Assembly (NCBI GenBank): GCA_052171895.1
Contig: JBQMRN010000002.1
Coordinates: 124,001 to 188,000, forward strand
Length of the DNA stretch: 64,000 bases
Direction: 5' to 3'
Origin: Arsenophonus sp052171895
GTDB lineage: Bacteria > Pseudomonadota > Gammaproteobacteria > Enterobacterales > Enterobacteriaceae
Within the stretch, counting starts at the first letter, position 1; the number at the start of each line of letters is the position of its first letter. The translations under genes were made by a program, and so were the position numbers. Positions 19,980 through 30,321 of this stretch are shown in pieces. Below the pieces are notes generated by a model. That model was not told the origin of the DNA. It ran no database searches and saw only the letters and a list, made by a program, of their open reading frames with translations.

Positions 19980-22565
19980 TTAGCTAACAACAAAATTTAA
20001 TAGCTTGCCTGACACATAAATTACCTTACGGATGTTTATCCCTTCAAGGTATTTTGCTACACCATATTCTTGTGTTGCCATAGCTAAAATAGCATCTTTT
20101 GATGCATTGATATCTACAGTAATACGCCCACGAACTTTACCATTGACTTGAATAATGACTAATTTAGTATTCTCTATTTTTACTTTTTCGTCAGCAACTG
20201 GCCAACGTGCATTATCGATATCTTCCTGGTGACCAAGTGCTTTCCACATGATAAAGCAAGCATGGGGAATAATGGGAGACAGCATCTGCACAATAGCATC
20301 TAAAGATTCTTGTATTAACGCTCGATCTTGTTCATTATCATGGACGGCCAGCCGCCTCAATTTATTCATGAATTTCATAATAGCCGCAATTGCAGTATTA
20401 AATGCATAATGGCAGCCGATATCATCGGTTACTTTATGGATAGTTTTATGTAGATCACGCCGTAGGTTTTTCTGCTGTGGTGTGAGGTTGCTGTTATCTA
20501 ATGGAGCTGTTTTACCTTTTTTGGTATGTTCAAAAACGGTGAGCCAGAGACGACGAATAAAACGATTTGCACCTTCTACATTTGATTCTTGCCATTCTAA
20601 AGTAAGTTCCGGCGGAGCGGCAAACATCATAAATAGACGAACTGTATCTGCTCCATATTTTTCTACCATTAATTGTGGATCGATGCCGTTATTTTTTGAT
20701 TTAGACATTTTACTCATCCTTGTATAGGAGAGTTGATGTCCATGCTGGTCAGTTGCTTTGGCAATTTTACCTTTTTCATCTCGTTCAACCGTTACATCAA
20801 CTGGTGATACCCAAACTCGTTGTCTATTTTCATCTGAGTAATAAAAAGAATCAGCTAATACCATTCCTTGACATAACAGGCGTTTAGCCGGCTCATCAGA
20901 ATTTACTAAGCCTGCATCACGCATCAGTTTGTGGAAAAAACGGAAATACAATAAATGCATGATGGCATGTTCAATACCACCGATATATTGATCAACCGGC
21001 AACCAATAATTAGCCGCATTCGGATCTAGCATTCCTTGGCCATAATTAGGACAGGTATAACGAGCATAATACCAGGATGACTCTATAAAGGTATCAAAGG
21101 TATCGGTTTCACGTAATGCTGCATGACCATTGATGTTGGTTTTTGCCCATTCTTGATTGGCTTTGATAGGACTAGTGATCCCATTCATTACCACATCTTC
21201 AGGTAAGATGACGGGTAGTTGTTCTTCTGGTACTGGCCTGACAGAACCATCTTCCATGGTTACCATTGGAATAGGTGCTCCCCAATAACGTTGCCGAGAA
21301 ACACTCCAATCACGTAGACGATAATTGACTTTACGTTGAGCTAAACCTTCTAAAACTAGTTTATCTACAATCGCATTGCTATATGCTTCGTTGTGCATAT
21401 CACTAAATTCGCCTGAATTAATCAGCTTATTTTTATCAGTCAACGAAACGATTTTTAGATCAGAGATATGGCCTTCATTATCAGTAATAATGGCTTTGAT
21501 CGGTAAATGATATTTACTTGCGAATTCCCAATCACGCTGATCATACCCTGGAACAGCCATTACTGCCTCTGTAGAATTTTCTATTAATAGAAAATTGGCT
21601 ACCCAGATTGGAATTTTTTCATTAGTTAGCGGATGAATTGCAAACAAATTGGTGGCGATACCCTTTTTCTCCATGGTTGCCATTTCTGCTTCAGCAACTT
21701 TGGTATTACCACATTCATCAATAAAATCCCTAACTTTAGGATTTTTTTCTGCCGCGTTTTTTGCTAACGGATGATTTGCTGAAATAGTAAGATAAGTTAC
21801 TCCCATAAAAGCATCAGGTCGAGTAGTATAAACAATTAGTTTATCATCTTTGTCTGCTAATTTAAAGGTAATTTCAATCCCTTCTGAGCGGCCAATCCAG
21901 TTACGCTGCATGGTTTTAATTTGCTCTGGCCAGCAATCAAGTTTATCTAAATCATGAAGTAGCTCTTCAGCATAAGCGGTAATTTTTATAAACCATTGAG
22001 GAATTTCTTTGCGTTCGATTTTGGTATCGCAACGCCAGCAGCAACCATCAATGACTTGCTCGTTAGCTAAGACCGTTAAATCATTTGGGCACCAGTTAAC
22101 GGCAGAGTTTTTTTTATAAACCAAACCTTTTTCATAAAGCTTAGTAAAAAACCATTGCTCCCAACGATAATACTCCGGTCTACAAGTTATGACTTCTCGA
22201 CTCCAATCATAAGCAAATCCGAGCATTTTTAATTGATTTTTCATATAATCAATATTGGTATAAGTCCAAGGCGCTGGAGCGGTATTATTTCTTACTGCTA
22301 CACCTTCAGCTGGTAAACCAAAAGCATCCCAGCCGATAGGTTGCAGCACATTTTTACCTAGCATGCGTTGATAACGTGAGATAACATCACCAATAGTATA
22401 GTTGCGAACATGCCCCATATGTAGCTTACCAGATGGGTAAGGTAACATTGACAGGCAATAGTATTTTTCTTTGCTATTATCTTCTATTACTTTAAATGTT
22501 TGTTTTTCTTCCCAATGACGTTGTACGTATTGTTCTATCTCTTCTGGTCGATATTCTTCTTGCAT
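19980..22565 (-). CDS. leuS: Leucyl-tRNA synthetase with altered editing site
   Basis: LeuRS is the class I synthetase charging tRNA-Leu. I place the start at the Met of MQEEYRPEEIE (22565), which has AGGA 11 bases upstream and matches E. coli; an in-frame ATG at 22598 would add 11 residues. The protein is then 861 residues. HMGH (49-52) and MSKSK (about 620) of the catalytic domain, the CCWRCDTK zinc-type loop and the C-terminal domain are intact. The CP1 editing domain is altered: TTRPDAFMG has Ala at position 252 where E. coli has Thr, EYGTG has become ENSTE (329-333), and GHDQRD has become GYDQRD (His341 to Tyr). Asp342, Arg344 and Asp345 remain. It heads the leuS-lptE-holA-nadD unit. Confidence 0.97.
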   Translation of the reverse strand: MQEEYRPEEIEQYVQRHWEEKQTFKVIEDNSKEKYYCLSMLPYPSGKLHMGHVRNYTIGDVISRYQRMLGKNVLQPIGWDAFGLPAEGVAVRNNTAPAPWTYTNIDYMKNQLKMLGFAYDWSREVITCRPEYYRWEQWFFTKLYEKGLVYKKNSAVNWCPNDLTVLANEQVIDGCCWRCDTKIERKEIPQWFIKITAYAEELLHDLDKLDCWPEQIKTMQRNWIGRSEGIEITFKLADKDDKLIVYTTRPDAFMGVTYLTISANHPLAKNAAEKNPKVRDFIDECGNTKVAEAEMATMEKKGIATNLFAIHPLTNEKIPIWVANFLLIENSTEAVMAVPGYDQRDWEFASKYHLPIKAIITDNEGHISDLKIVSLTDKNKLINSGEFSDMHNEAYSNAIVDKLVLEGLAQRKVNYRLRDWSVSRQRYWGAPIPMVTMEDGSVRPVPEEQLPVILPEDVVMNGITSPIKANQEWAKTNINGHAALRETDTFDTFIESSWYYARYTCPNYGQGMLDPNAANYWLPVDQYIGGIEHAIMHLLYFRFFHKLMRDAGLVNSDEPAKRLLCQGMVLADSFYYSDENRQRVWVSPVDVTVERDEKGKIAKATDQHGHQLSYTRMSKMSKSKNNGIDPQLMVEKYGADTVRLFMMFAAPPELTLEWQESNVEGANRFIRRLWLTVFEHTKKGKTAPLDNSNLTPQQKNLRRDLHKTIHKVTDDIGCHYAFNTAIAAIMKFMNKLRRLAVHDNEQDRALIQESLDAIVQMLSPIIPHACFIMWKALGHQEDIDNARWPVADEKVKIENTKLVIIQVNGKVRGRITVDINASKDAILAMATQEYGVAKYLEGINIRKVIYVSGKLLNFVVS

Positions 22566-22782
22566 GACACCGATGTTCCTATGCCGATAATGCGGCATTG
22601 GCCGCGAATGATATAGTAGAGTTTAGATCTGGATAGAATAACGGATAAATACATCTAACAACAACTATTGATAACTATTTAATGGTCTAGTTAAATTAAT
22701 TTTATTAATGCGAATGCTGTATAGATTTAAAGAGAGTAGAATTTTAGATGGTACTCAGCCCGCTTTAAATGCTAAATTAGCA

Positions 22783-22847
22783 TAATTATTTATTTATTAT
22801 TGGGATTGGGCGACTATTTTTCTCACCCAATAATGAATAAATAATTA
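22783..22847. terminator. Hairpin at the end of gltL
   Basis: A 22-bp stem with one mismatch (arms 22783-22804 and 22826-22847, loop about 21 bases) overlaps the gltL stop codon and lies downstream of it on the minus strand. It could be the old gltIJKL terminator. No clear T-run follows, and it may be another member of the palindrome class seen in this window. Confidence 0.45.
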
Positions 22848-23075
22848 ATGTATGATCTTAGCAAAAAAAATTTTAGCACGTTTTGATTGTGGCGCTGTAA
22901 AGAAATCATCTTTATTGCTATTGCTATCCTGAATAATTTTTCCTTTATCGATAAAAATCATTCTATGAGCAATTTTTAATAAATTCCATTTCATAAGTAG
23001 TTACTATCATAGTTATTCATTCATTACATGAATGTAGCACAACTATTGTGTGAAGATCGGCACAAAGAAGAGCTA
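22845..23075 (-). pseudogene. gltL: Glutamate/aspartate ABC transporter ATPase GltL, C-terminal piece
   Basis: Readable residues are TMIVTTYEMEF (the H-loop region, where THEMGF is normal, so His is now Tyr), HRMIFIDKGKII, then FFTAPQSKRAKIFLAKIIH with its stop at 22845. This is the C-terminal third of GltL. An IS91 copy interrupts the gene upstream at about 23076, and the gene continues at 26109. An in-frame TGA and frameshifts are present. It lies next to leuS as in E. coli (with rihA missing). Confidence 0.85.
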
Positions 23076-23826
23076 CGCTGGCTTCATCTATATTAATGTT
23101 CTGAATATTGTTTTATACTCTGCGATACGTTAATTTTTCAGGAATTCATCCAGATGGCTCGGAATAAATTCCCTAAAAGGGAAAACCAGGTAAATTAGAA
23201 AGACAACATGTGACTTTAGGTGTTACACAGTCTGTTTATCCAAAGCACTTTATGATCTCCCTCCAGAAATTAATGATGACAGATCGACTGAATTTTTTAT
23301 GACACCTCAAAAAAGGTTAGCAATGTGTCCGCGTCTACTCCGATCCCCCAATTTTTTTTGATATACAACTATTATCCTTCTCTAGTCACGAGATTATCCG
23401 TATTTTTGAGCAAACAGCTAAAGCTAAGGCGATGACGCTGGATACAATTAGATTCATGGGGTAAACTGAAAGTATGTTTGCTGATGAATTCATTACCTAT
23501 AGGAAAACTAGGGATAATTTCCATCTCCTTCATCCCATAGAACAAACACAAACATAACTGGCCAGATAAACCTAACAAATGCGGAGAGGATGATGATTTT
23601 TATTTCTCTGACGATAGCAAGAGGATAATTTTATTCAGATGTATAACCCCCTCCAGGTAAATTAAAGTGCTTTTTACCATTGATGGCGCCTGGAATAAGT
23701 TTCTTGAAACCCACGGTAAAAGTATTAACTCGTGGACCACTGTTATCTTTCGAGCAAATGCTTGTCTTTGGCATTTCTACCATGGGTGTTTCGGCGCTAC
23801 TACTGTGCTTATCCTGAATTGTTCCT
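23076..23826 (+). mobile_element. IS91-family copy 3, left part
   Basis: This is the IS91 5' flank, alignable with 3430-4080 (inverted) and 5750-6420. It interrupts gltL and is itself interrupted at 23827 by an IS1595 copy. No intact frame is present. Confidence 0.7.
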
Positions 23827-24899
23827 AGCTATGTTGAAAAGGTTGTTGCTAGAAATCCATTATACTGTATGAAGGATTTTGCTACAGAGGTTGCCATGAA
23901 AAAAGCAAACAATCATACAGATCAAAGAGATTCTTTCCTCACTCCTCGTCAACATAAAGGTGCATCTTATTAGTTGGCTCACCTACAATCTGTCGGATGA
24001 TCTCGATTCATTTATTGAACCAACTCATTTCACTTTATCCTGCCCATATTCTCACAGTGAAGATGTTATCTGCTGGGGACATTTATTAGAGTTACATCGA
24101 TATGCTTGTAAAATCCCAAATTGCATGAAAAGATTTAACAATCTTACTGAACTCCTCTGGTGAATCTAGATCACAAGGTAAATGATTTAGTTATCTGCGA
24201 TGTATCTTGAATAGCTTCACTTTACAGGAGTCAGAAAAACGAACAGGCATTGATTTGAAAACAGCGGTTAAATTGCGTTACTACCTCCTTTCTTCAGCGG
24301 CGATAACCCAGTTAAATGCATTAAGTGGTGTTGTTGAAGTCAATGAAATATTTTTCTATGATTTTTTAAATTTTGCAAAATATTAACTGTGTTTTTTATT
24401 ATTAAAGGTATAAAATCTATAAAAGCGTTATATACAAGATATAAAAGCTAAAAACACGGGATATGGGAGATAAAAGGAAGGAACGAATTGTGGTATTAAA
24501 TCGCCAGAGATGGACAAGCTCATGTGAGCGATGAGATCTTTGAAGAGTTTAATGCAGAGTGTGTTAGCCGTTTTCTTGAGGCGATCATTGATAAGGAGTC
24601 CATCCTTTGATCGAATGGAGCTAAACGCTACAAAACCTTTGCTAGCGAGCATGAAATTAGTCAGCATCTCCTAATAAGGTTAGATAATTAGAAAGTTATT
24701 TGTAAGGAATTCCACATCAAAATGTGAACAGTTCTATCAGGCGATTAAAATGATGCCTGTGTAGATTCCATGGTGTAGGATCGTTTTATTTACCGAATTA
24801 TCTGGTCTAGAAAAGATTGTTTAAAATCACAAGAATTAAAATACAGATATGGCTACAAATTGTTCTACGACCAAAGCAATAACCTTTGACAACATATCC
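23827..24899 (+). mobile_element. Dead IS1595-family element nested in IS91
   Basis: Both degenerate ends are present (AGCTATGTTGAAAAGG at left, complement at right). The transposase starts MKKANNHTDQRDS at 23897. Zinc-ribbon cysteines are visible in CPYSHSEDVICWGH and YACKIPNCMKRFNNL. The frame is broken repeatedly. No clear target duplication is visible. Confidence 0.75.
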
Positions 24900-26108
24900 A
24901 CATAGCCATTTTTCAGCTAAAGCTGTAAGTCAAAAGCCTGCAGTTCATACAGCTTTAAAGCTACCCGAGCAGTGATATTAGCAGATTAGTGTTCATATTT
25001 TGTCAGACTGTGACTGGTAACAAATTACTTTTAGTATTCTCCATCCTTTTTGGATTTTCAACAATAACTAGCTGAGACTCAACGCTCTATTTCGCGCTGC
25101 TTACACCCGCGCACACTATCCTAGTGAGTACGCAAACAGGATATTGAAATTGCTATCTTCTGTGCCTTAAATATTTATGCTCGACAACTCAATCAACATG
25201 CTCATGTTTACGTCTCCCAGTCATCCGTAGCAATCTAGGTATTAAACATACTGTATGGTCTGAGCTATTTTCAAAAAAAAGACAGGTTAAAGAAATCTAG
25301 CAAGACGCTATCATATGGCTCCTGCATTACAGCTATGAGCTGATAAATCTCATGTCTTACTTCTGGTTTTTATAGGGGATATTCGACGCCCCAAGAAACA
25401 GTGACAGGGTTAGGATGAAGTCACAATATGGACGTTATTGTAAAATGTACTTCGCTAAAAACGAAAGGGGTATGGTATAGTGTGAAATACATTAGGCGCT
25501 ATCTTAAATGCCAACCGGTATATTCGCGTGAAAATTACGGAATTATCGAGGAGAGGAGGAGTGCTTGTACATCGTAACTATAATCACTGACTAAGGAATA
25601 CCAGCAACAAACCCTGACGCAGGAAGAGATGATCGGGGGCTATATTAGAGCCATATTCCGGCAAGATATTTTAAGATGATGCCTTACTATGGTTTCTTGT
25701 TGAATCATAAATAAGGCACATTATTCCCGAAGATGTATAAGGCGCTAGAGATAACGGCTTGTAAAAAACCAGAAAACCAGGGGTTCGCCATTATGATGAA
25801 AGAGGGATTCCTGCGCACAAATCTGTATAAATGTATTCTGTGTGGCAACAGGCTATTTTTTATTAGCGCTCAAGCTTGGCAAACTGGCAATGAAATTGTT
25901 ATCAGAAAGAATGCATAAATGCAAAAAACGATGCTTATTAAGGCAAACTTATGGTTAATATCTCTAAAATTAGTGAATAAGCTCAAAGAACACACACTTT
26001 GATAAAATTTTAACTTACAATAGACTCAAAACACCGATTCTATCTCCTTTTAGTAATAATGAATGGTTTTTGGTTTTCAGTTGAAGAGCGATTCAATTTT
26101 CTAATCAT
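24900..26108 (+). mobile_element. IS91-family copy 3, right part
   Basis: The IS91 transposase resumes after the nested IS1595. A FFNNN block near 25070, a degraded LNQHAHVY region near 25200, the AKNERGMV and HIPARYF-like region near 25440-25680, and then KALEITACKKPENQGFAIMM with CILCGNRLFFISAQA (25733-25880) can be read. The 61-codon open frame at 25733-25918 is only a surviving piece of the transposase C-terminus. The element ends at 26108 against gltL sequence. Confidence 0.75.
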
Positions 26109-26369
26109 GTACTTCCTTTTTCATTTCTAGATATAACGAAGAAGTCAGCTCAGCAAAAAACATTGCAATCGGATCCATACAGAGTGCTCTGGTAATGTAA
26201 TGGCAACGGATTGTCGTTGACAAACAGATAATTGAGCTGGAAATTTATTGGTATGGTTAGTAACCCAAAACTTGCTCTAATAATTTTAAGGCAATACCAA
26301 TACTTTCAGCTGTTTTTTATCTCTAGTTAAGACTTTTATTTCTGCTAGTGTTAAGTTCTCAATAATTGT
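26109..26369 (-). pseudogene. gltL: GltL, middle piece
   Basis: Minus-strand residues IIENLTLAEIKVLTRDK, then HTNKFPAQLS.C.RQSVAI (the ABC signature SGGQQQR region, degraded), then CMDPIAMFFAELTSSL (Walker B region, where LFDEPTSAL is usual) identify GltL. It is cut at 26369 by an IS256 whose flank TAATTGT matches, with one base lost, the TAATTGAT flanking the IS256 next to the gltL N-terminal piece at 40868. Confidence 0.87.
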
Positions 26370-27790
26370 GAATTATGCTCATTTCTGGTATATAGTGTTT
26401 AAGAGATGGCTGCTATCTTTCTAATTGATTTCATTAATTATTTTAACAACAGAGAGATGATATGCCATGAAAAGTCTACCATACAAATATCCGCGAAACT
26501 AGATATTATCCCTTATCATTTGCATGAATTCATCCGTAATAGTGCCAGGCAGCTAGGTGATAATCCAGCGCCGTTTTAAGGCTAAGCTCGAAGTGCCATG
26601 CCGCAATAATATGCTGAAAACGCCACCTTGTCGACGAGTGTCTCATTTCCGTCGTCCGTAACGATTATTCGCGACAGCGAACAATACAGACTGGTATTGG
26701 GAATGTTAAGATTAAAGTGTCTAAAAGTTTATGGGGGGATCGCAGTGGCAAACGGAATATGCTTTAACAGCTTGTTGCGACTCCCTTATCTGAAGCGTGC
26801 AAAAAACGTCGAAGTGTTGCTACCATAGCTTGTACCTAGAAGAGAGATCTACGGGTAATTTTTACGAAGCTCTGTGTGCTATTTTCTCTTTGAAAAGTAC
26901 ATGGTCTCTCTGAAATACCATCAGCAGACTGAAACAATAATGCTTTGAAGAGCAAAGGCATTGATGCCTGCGTGATTTAAGCGCGATATGCGCTAGATTT
27001 ATTTTTATGGCGATGGCATAGATAATTATATCAGGCAAGATGATCGCTTTTACCTGCTGGTATTATCGGCGTCAGTGAGCATGGACGTAATGAGCTCGTT
27101 GCGGTCGAAGATGCTTATTGAGAGTTAAAAGCGAACTTAGTTGAACTTCTAAATGCCCTGTGAGCTCGTCCATTAACCGTATCTCCAAGGCTTGCTACTG
27201 GAGACGATGCCCTTTGTTTTTGGAATGGAGTGGAAAGATGTTCTCGGACATACAGTACCAATACTATGTTATGTACACAAAACAGCTAATGTGTATGCCT
27301 TCAACTCCGCAAAGGCATAAAACTAAAAGTTAAGGTTGAGCTGCAGGAGGTTTTTAGTTAACAGAGAGAGACAAAATGCCGCTAATAACGCCTTTGATGT
27401 TTTGTTGGCAAGGTTTTCAGCGAACTATCCTGCAGAGATTAAGAAGCTGGAAAAAGTTCGAGAAGAACTGCTGGCATTCTACGACTTTTCCTCAGCGCAC
27501 TGTGTGTCAATAAGAATGATAAATCCAATTGAATCGGCTTTTGCGATATGAGGCTACAAAGCCGACTCATACTAAGAATTTTGGTTCGACAAAAACAACC
27601 CTTTCATGGTATTTAAGCTACTCCCGTCTGGAAAGAAAAGCTGGAAGCAGCTAAATGGGATTTAACCTGCTGACCCTGGGCTTGTAAAGAACCAGTCAAT
27701 TTAAGGATGCAGAACAGCTTAGCTTCACGAAGCATTAGAGTGGAACATAGCCTAGCCTGAACCACCATACAACAGATTTGCTAATAACTC
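26370..27790 (+). mobile_element. Dead IS256-family element at the gltL/coaD junction
   Basis: A copy with both ends (GAATTATGCTCATTTC; complement of GAGTTATTAGCAAATCTG at 27790). Fragments of plus-strand transposase include SLLRLPYLKRAKNVE, NAANNAFDVLLARFSANYP and SIRMINPIESAFAI. The frame is broken throughout. The left flank belongs to gltL; the right flank (TAAAACTA) does not match it. This suggests the copy is a recombination hybrid. Confidence 0.82.
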
Positions 27791-27858
27791 TAAAACTATG
27801 GAAACGTAGTACTTTTTCTGTCATAATTGCTTAAAATAAACTTAAGTATAATTTATTT

Positions 27859-28341
27859 TTATTGTTTAAATTTTTGTAACATTGCTTTCGCTATTGGTTC
27901 TGGTAAAAAAGATGAAACATCACCACCATGGCGTGCAACTTCTTTAATCAAAGAAGAGGAAACAAACGATAACTTTGGAGAAGGTAATAAAAAGATGGTT
28001 TCCAAATCAGCCATTAGATGACTATTCATATTAGCCAACTGACATTCATATTCAAAATCTGACATAGATCGCACACTTCTAATCAAAATATTAGCCTGGT
28101 ATTTTTGTGCAAAATTTGCCGTAAGTTCACAAAAGGCAGTTACTTCAACATTGGTTAGATGTTTTGTCTGTTCTTTAGCAAATAAAATACGTTCATCTAT
28201 AGTAAACATCGGATTTTTATGCGAGCTATCAGCGATAGCTAATATTATCCGCTCAAATATTAAAGCAGCGCGCTCTATAATATCTAAGTGACCGTAGGTT
28301 ATGGGATCAAAAGTACCCGGGTAAATTATTTTTTTTTTCAT
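27859..28341 (-). CDS. coaD: Phosphopantetheine adenylyltransferase
   Basis: CoaD converts 4'-phosphopantetheine and ATP into dephospho-CoA, the penultimate step of coenzyme A synthesis. It is 160 residues (E. coli 159). The nucleotidyltransferase motif GTFDPITYGH places the catalytic His at 18. ILIRSVRSMSDFEYE (84-98) holds the ATP-contacting arginines, although the usual Gly between them is Ser here. SFVSSSLIKEVARHGGDVSSFLP completes the C-terminal binding site. In E. coli coaD sits in the LPS core (waa) region, so its neighbours here are the result of rearrangement. IS256 copies lie on both sides. Confidence 0.97.
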   Translation of the reverse strand: MKKKIIYPGTFDPITYGHLDIIERAALIFERIILAIADSSHKNPMFTIDERILFAKEQTKHLTNVEVTAFCELTANFAQKYQANILIRSVRSMSDFEYECQLANMNSHLMADLETIFLLPSPKLSFVSSSLIKEVARHGGDVSSFLPEPIAKAMLQKFKQ

Positions 28342-28566
28342 AAAGTTATTTTTAATAATAAGGAATAACTATATACATATAGTTCTATTATTTAAGCATA
28401 TTGAACAAATATACTGATAAAATAAATTCTTATCACTGATAAGAATAATTATAATTTATTATTATTTTGAAAATAAAGTATAATTATTATCGTATTTTTA
28501 GTTAATCGCTAGTTTAATTTTAATTAGCAAATAGAATATTAAAATATTTATCTTTAATAAAAGTTG
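28342..28566. other. AT-rich region upstream of coaD
   Basis: No gene is visible. A perfect 10-bp inverted repeat around a single central base (28426-28446, ATTCTTATCA and complement) lies about 85 bp upstream of the coaD start. It could be an operator, but I cannot name a factor. Confidence 0.4.
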
Positions 28567-28810
28567 AGTTATACTCATTTCTAGTGAGTGGGATTTTCTA
28601 AATGGTGGCTATCCTGCTGATTAATTTCTTAAATGATTTTAACAACAGAGAGATGATTGCCATGAAAAGTCTACCATATAGGTATTGGTATATCCGCAAA
28701 ACTAGATATTACCTGTTAATCCTTGCATGAACTCATCAGTAATGCTGCCAGACAGACTGGATAGTCTCCGTCGTTGGAGGGAGAGCTCGAAATTCATTCT
28801 AAGACAACAT
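28567..28810 (+). mobile_element. IS256-family 5' fragment
   Basis: About 245 bp of the left end of an IS256 copy in plus orientation (GAGTTATACTCATTTC start). It is cut by, or joined to, an IS256 copy in the opposite orientation that starts at 28811. Confidence 0.7.
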
Positions 28811-30258
28811 GAGTTATTAGCAAATTTGCTGTATGGAGTGGAACAGCGGCCCCAAGGTTTAGGAGACTACGTTCCACTCTTGATGCTTCGTGAAGCTGTT
28901 CTACATCATTAAATTGAGTGGTTTTTTACAAGTCATGGTCAATAGATTAAATTCCCTTTAGTATAACCGCTTACAGATTTCTTTGCAGACTAGAGTAGCT
29001 TAAATACCATGAAAGGGTTGTTTTTCTCAAACCAAAATTCTTCGTATGTGTTAGCTTTATAGCATCAATTCAATCGCATTCCTAGTCCTTATTGACGGAA
29101 ATACTCTCAGGAGAAGTCGTAGAATCCTAGCAGTTCTTCTAGTTCTTTCTTTACCTGCTTTATCGCTTGCAGGAGAGGATACTCGCTGAAAAGTTGCCAA
29201 CAAAATATCAATGGCGGCGTTATTAGCAGCATCACAGCTCTTTGCTAGCCAGACCTACTGCAGCTTATTAGCCTTAACTTTCAGTTGCGTCCCTTTTGTG
29301 AGTGAACCAAGCAAATTAGCTGTTTTGTGTACCCAACAGTATTGGTGCTGTGTATCCGGGAATATCTTTGCCATTGCATTCTAAAAACCAAGGACAGCGT
29401 CTCCGTAGCAAGACTTGGAGATACGGTTAATGGACGCCTGCTCGCAGGTGGCATTGAGAAATTTATTAAAGTTCGCTTCTTATTTTTAGTAAGAAGCTTC
29501 GCGCGCAACTAGCTCCTTATGTCCATCCCATGCTCAGTGACTGTGATAATGAACCAGCAGGTAAAGGTGATCATTTTGCTTGACATGAGTATATATAGCA
29601 TCAGCTAGGAAATAAAAGTAACGCATATCTATTAAATCATGCAGGTGTGTTACATACCACACCATTGCATATGCTATTCAAGTCATTGCTGTTTCAGTCT
29701 GCTGATGATATTCCAGAGAGACCATGTACTTTTTCAAAGAGAAAATCGCACACAGAGCTTCATAAAAATTACCGGTGGATATATCTCCTATGTACAGTTA
29801 TGGTAACAATTCTTCGATGTTTTTGTATGCTTCAGATAAGGCGGTAGCAATAACTACCTGTTGAAGCATATTCCGTTTCCGCTTTGTGGAGGATACCCTC
29901 ATAACATTAGGCACTTTAATCTCAACATGCCAATACCAGTCTATATAGTTCGCTGTGGCAAATAACTTTTATGGACGAGGGCATGGAAGGACACTACGAA
30001 CAATGACCAGTTCAGCATGTTGTCACAACATGCCTTCGGCTCAGCCTTAATGGCGTACTGGGCCTATCATCTACCTGTCTACATTATGGATAAAGTTCAT
30101 CCAATGGATTACAAATAATATCTAGTTTCTCGGATCTCTACTTATAGGATAAACTTTTCATAGTATATCATCTCTCTGTTGTTGAAATCATTAACGAAAT
30201 CAATCAGAAAGATAGCAGCTATCTCAAAAATCTTATACACCAGAAATGAGTATAACTC
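28811..30258 (-). mobile_element. Dead IS256-family element downstream of recD
   Basis: A full-length copy in minus orientation with ends GAGTTATTAGCAAATTTGC and the complement of GAGTATAACTC-type. Degraded transposase fragments occur throughout. The flanking 8-mers do not match. Together with 28567-28810 it forms a head-to-tail-inverted pair of IS256 pieces. Confidence 0.78.
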
Positions 30259-30321
30259 CTTTTGATATTCACTATTCATAATATCAAACAAGATAACAAC
30301 TAAAATAGGTTCTATTTTTCA

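Noticed and set aside
20482..20727. An 81-codon frame opposite leuS
   Set aside because: Antisense to a well-conserved part of LeuRS; no independent support.
22565..22598. An 11-residue N-terminal extension of LeuRS
   Set aside because: The internal ATG at 22565 has an AGGA upstream and matches the E. coli N-terminus. The upstream ATG has no such support.
25733..25918. A 61-codon frame resembling a small zinc-binding protein (CILCGNR)
   Set aside because: It is the C-terminal end of the IS91 transposase, readable in all IS91 copies.
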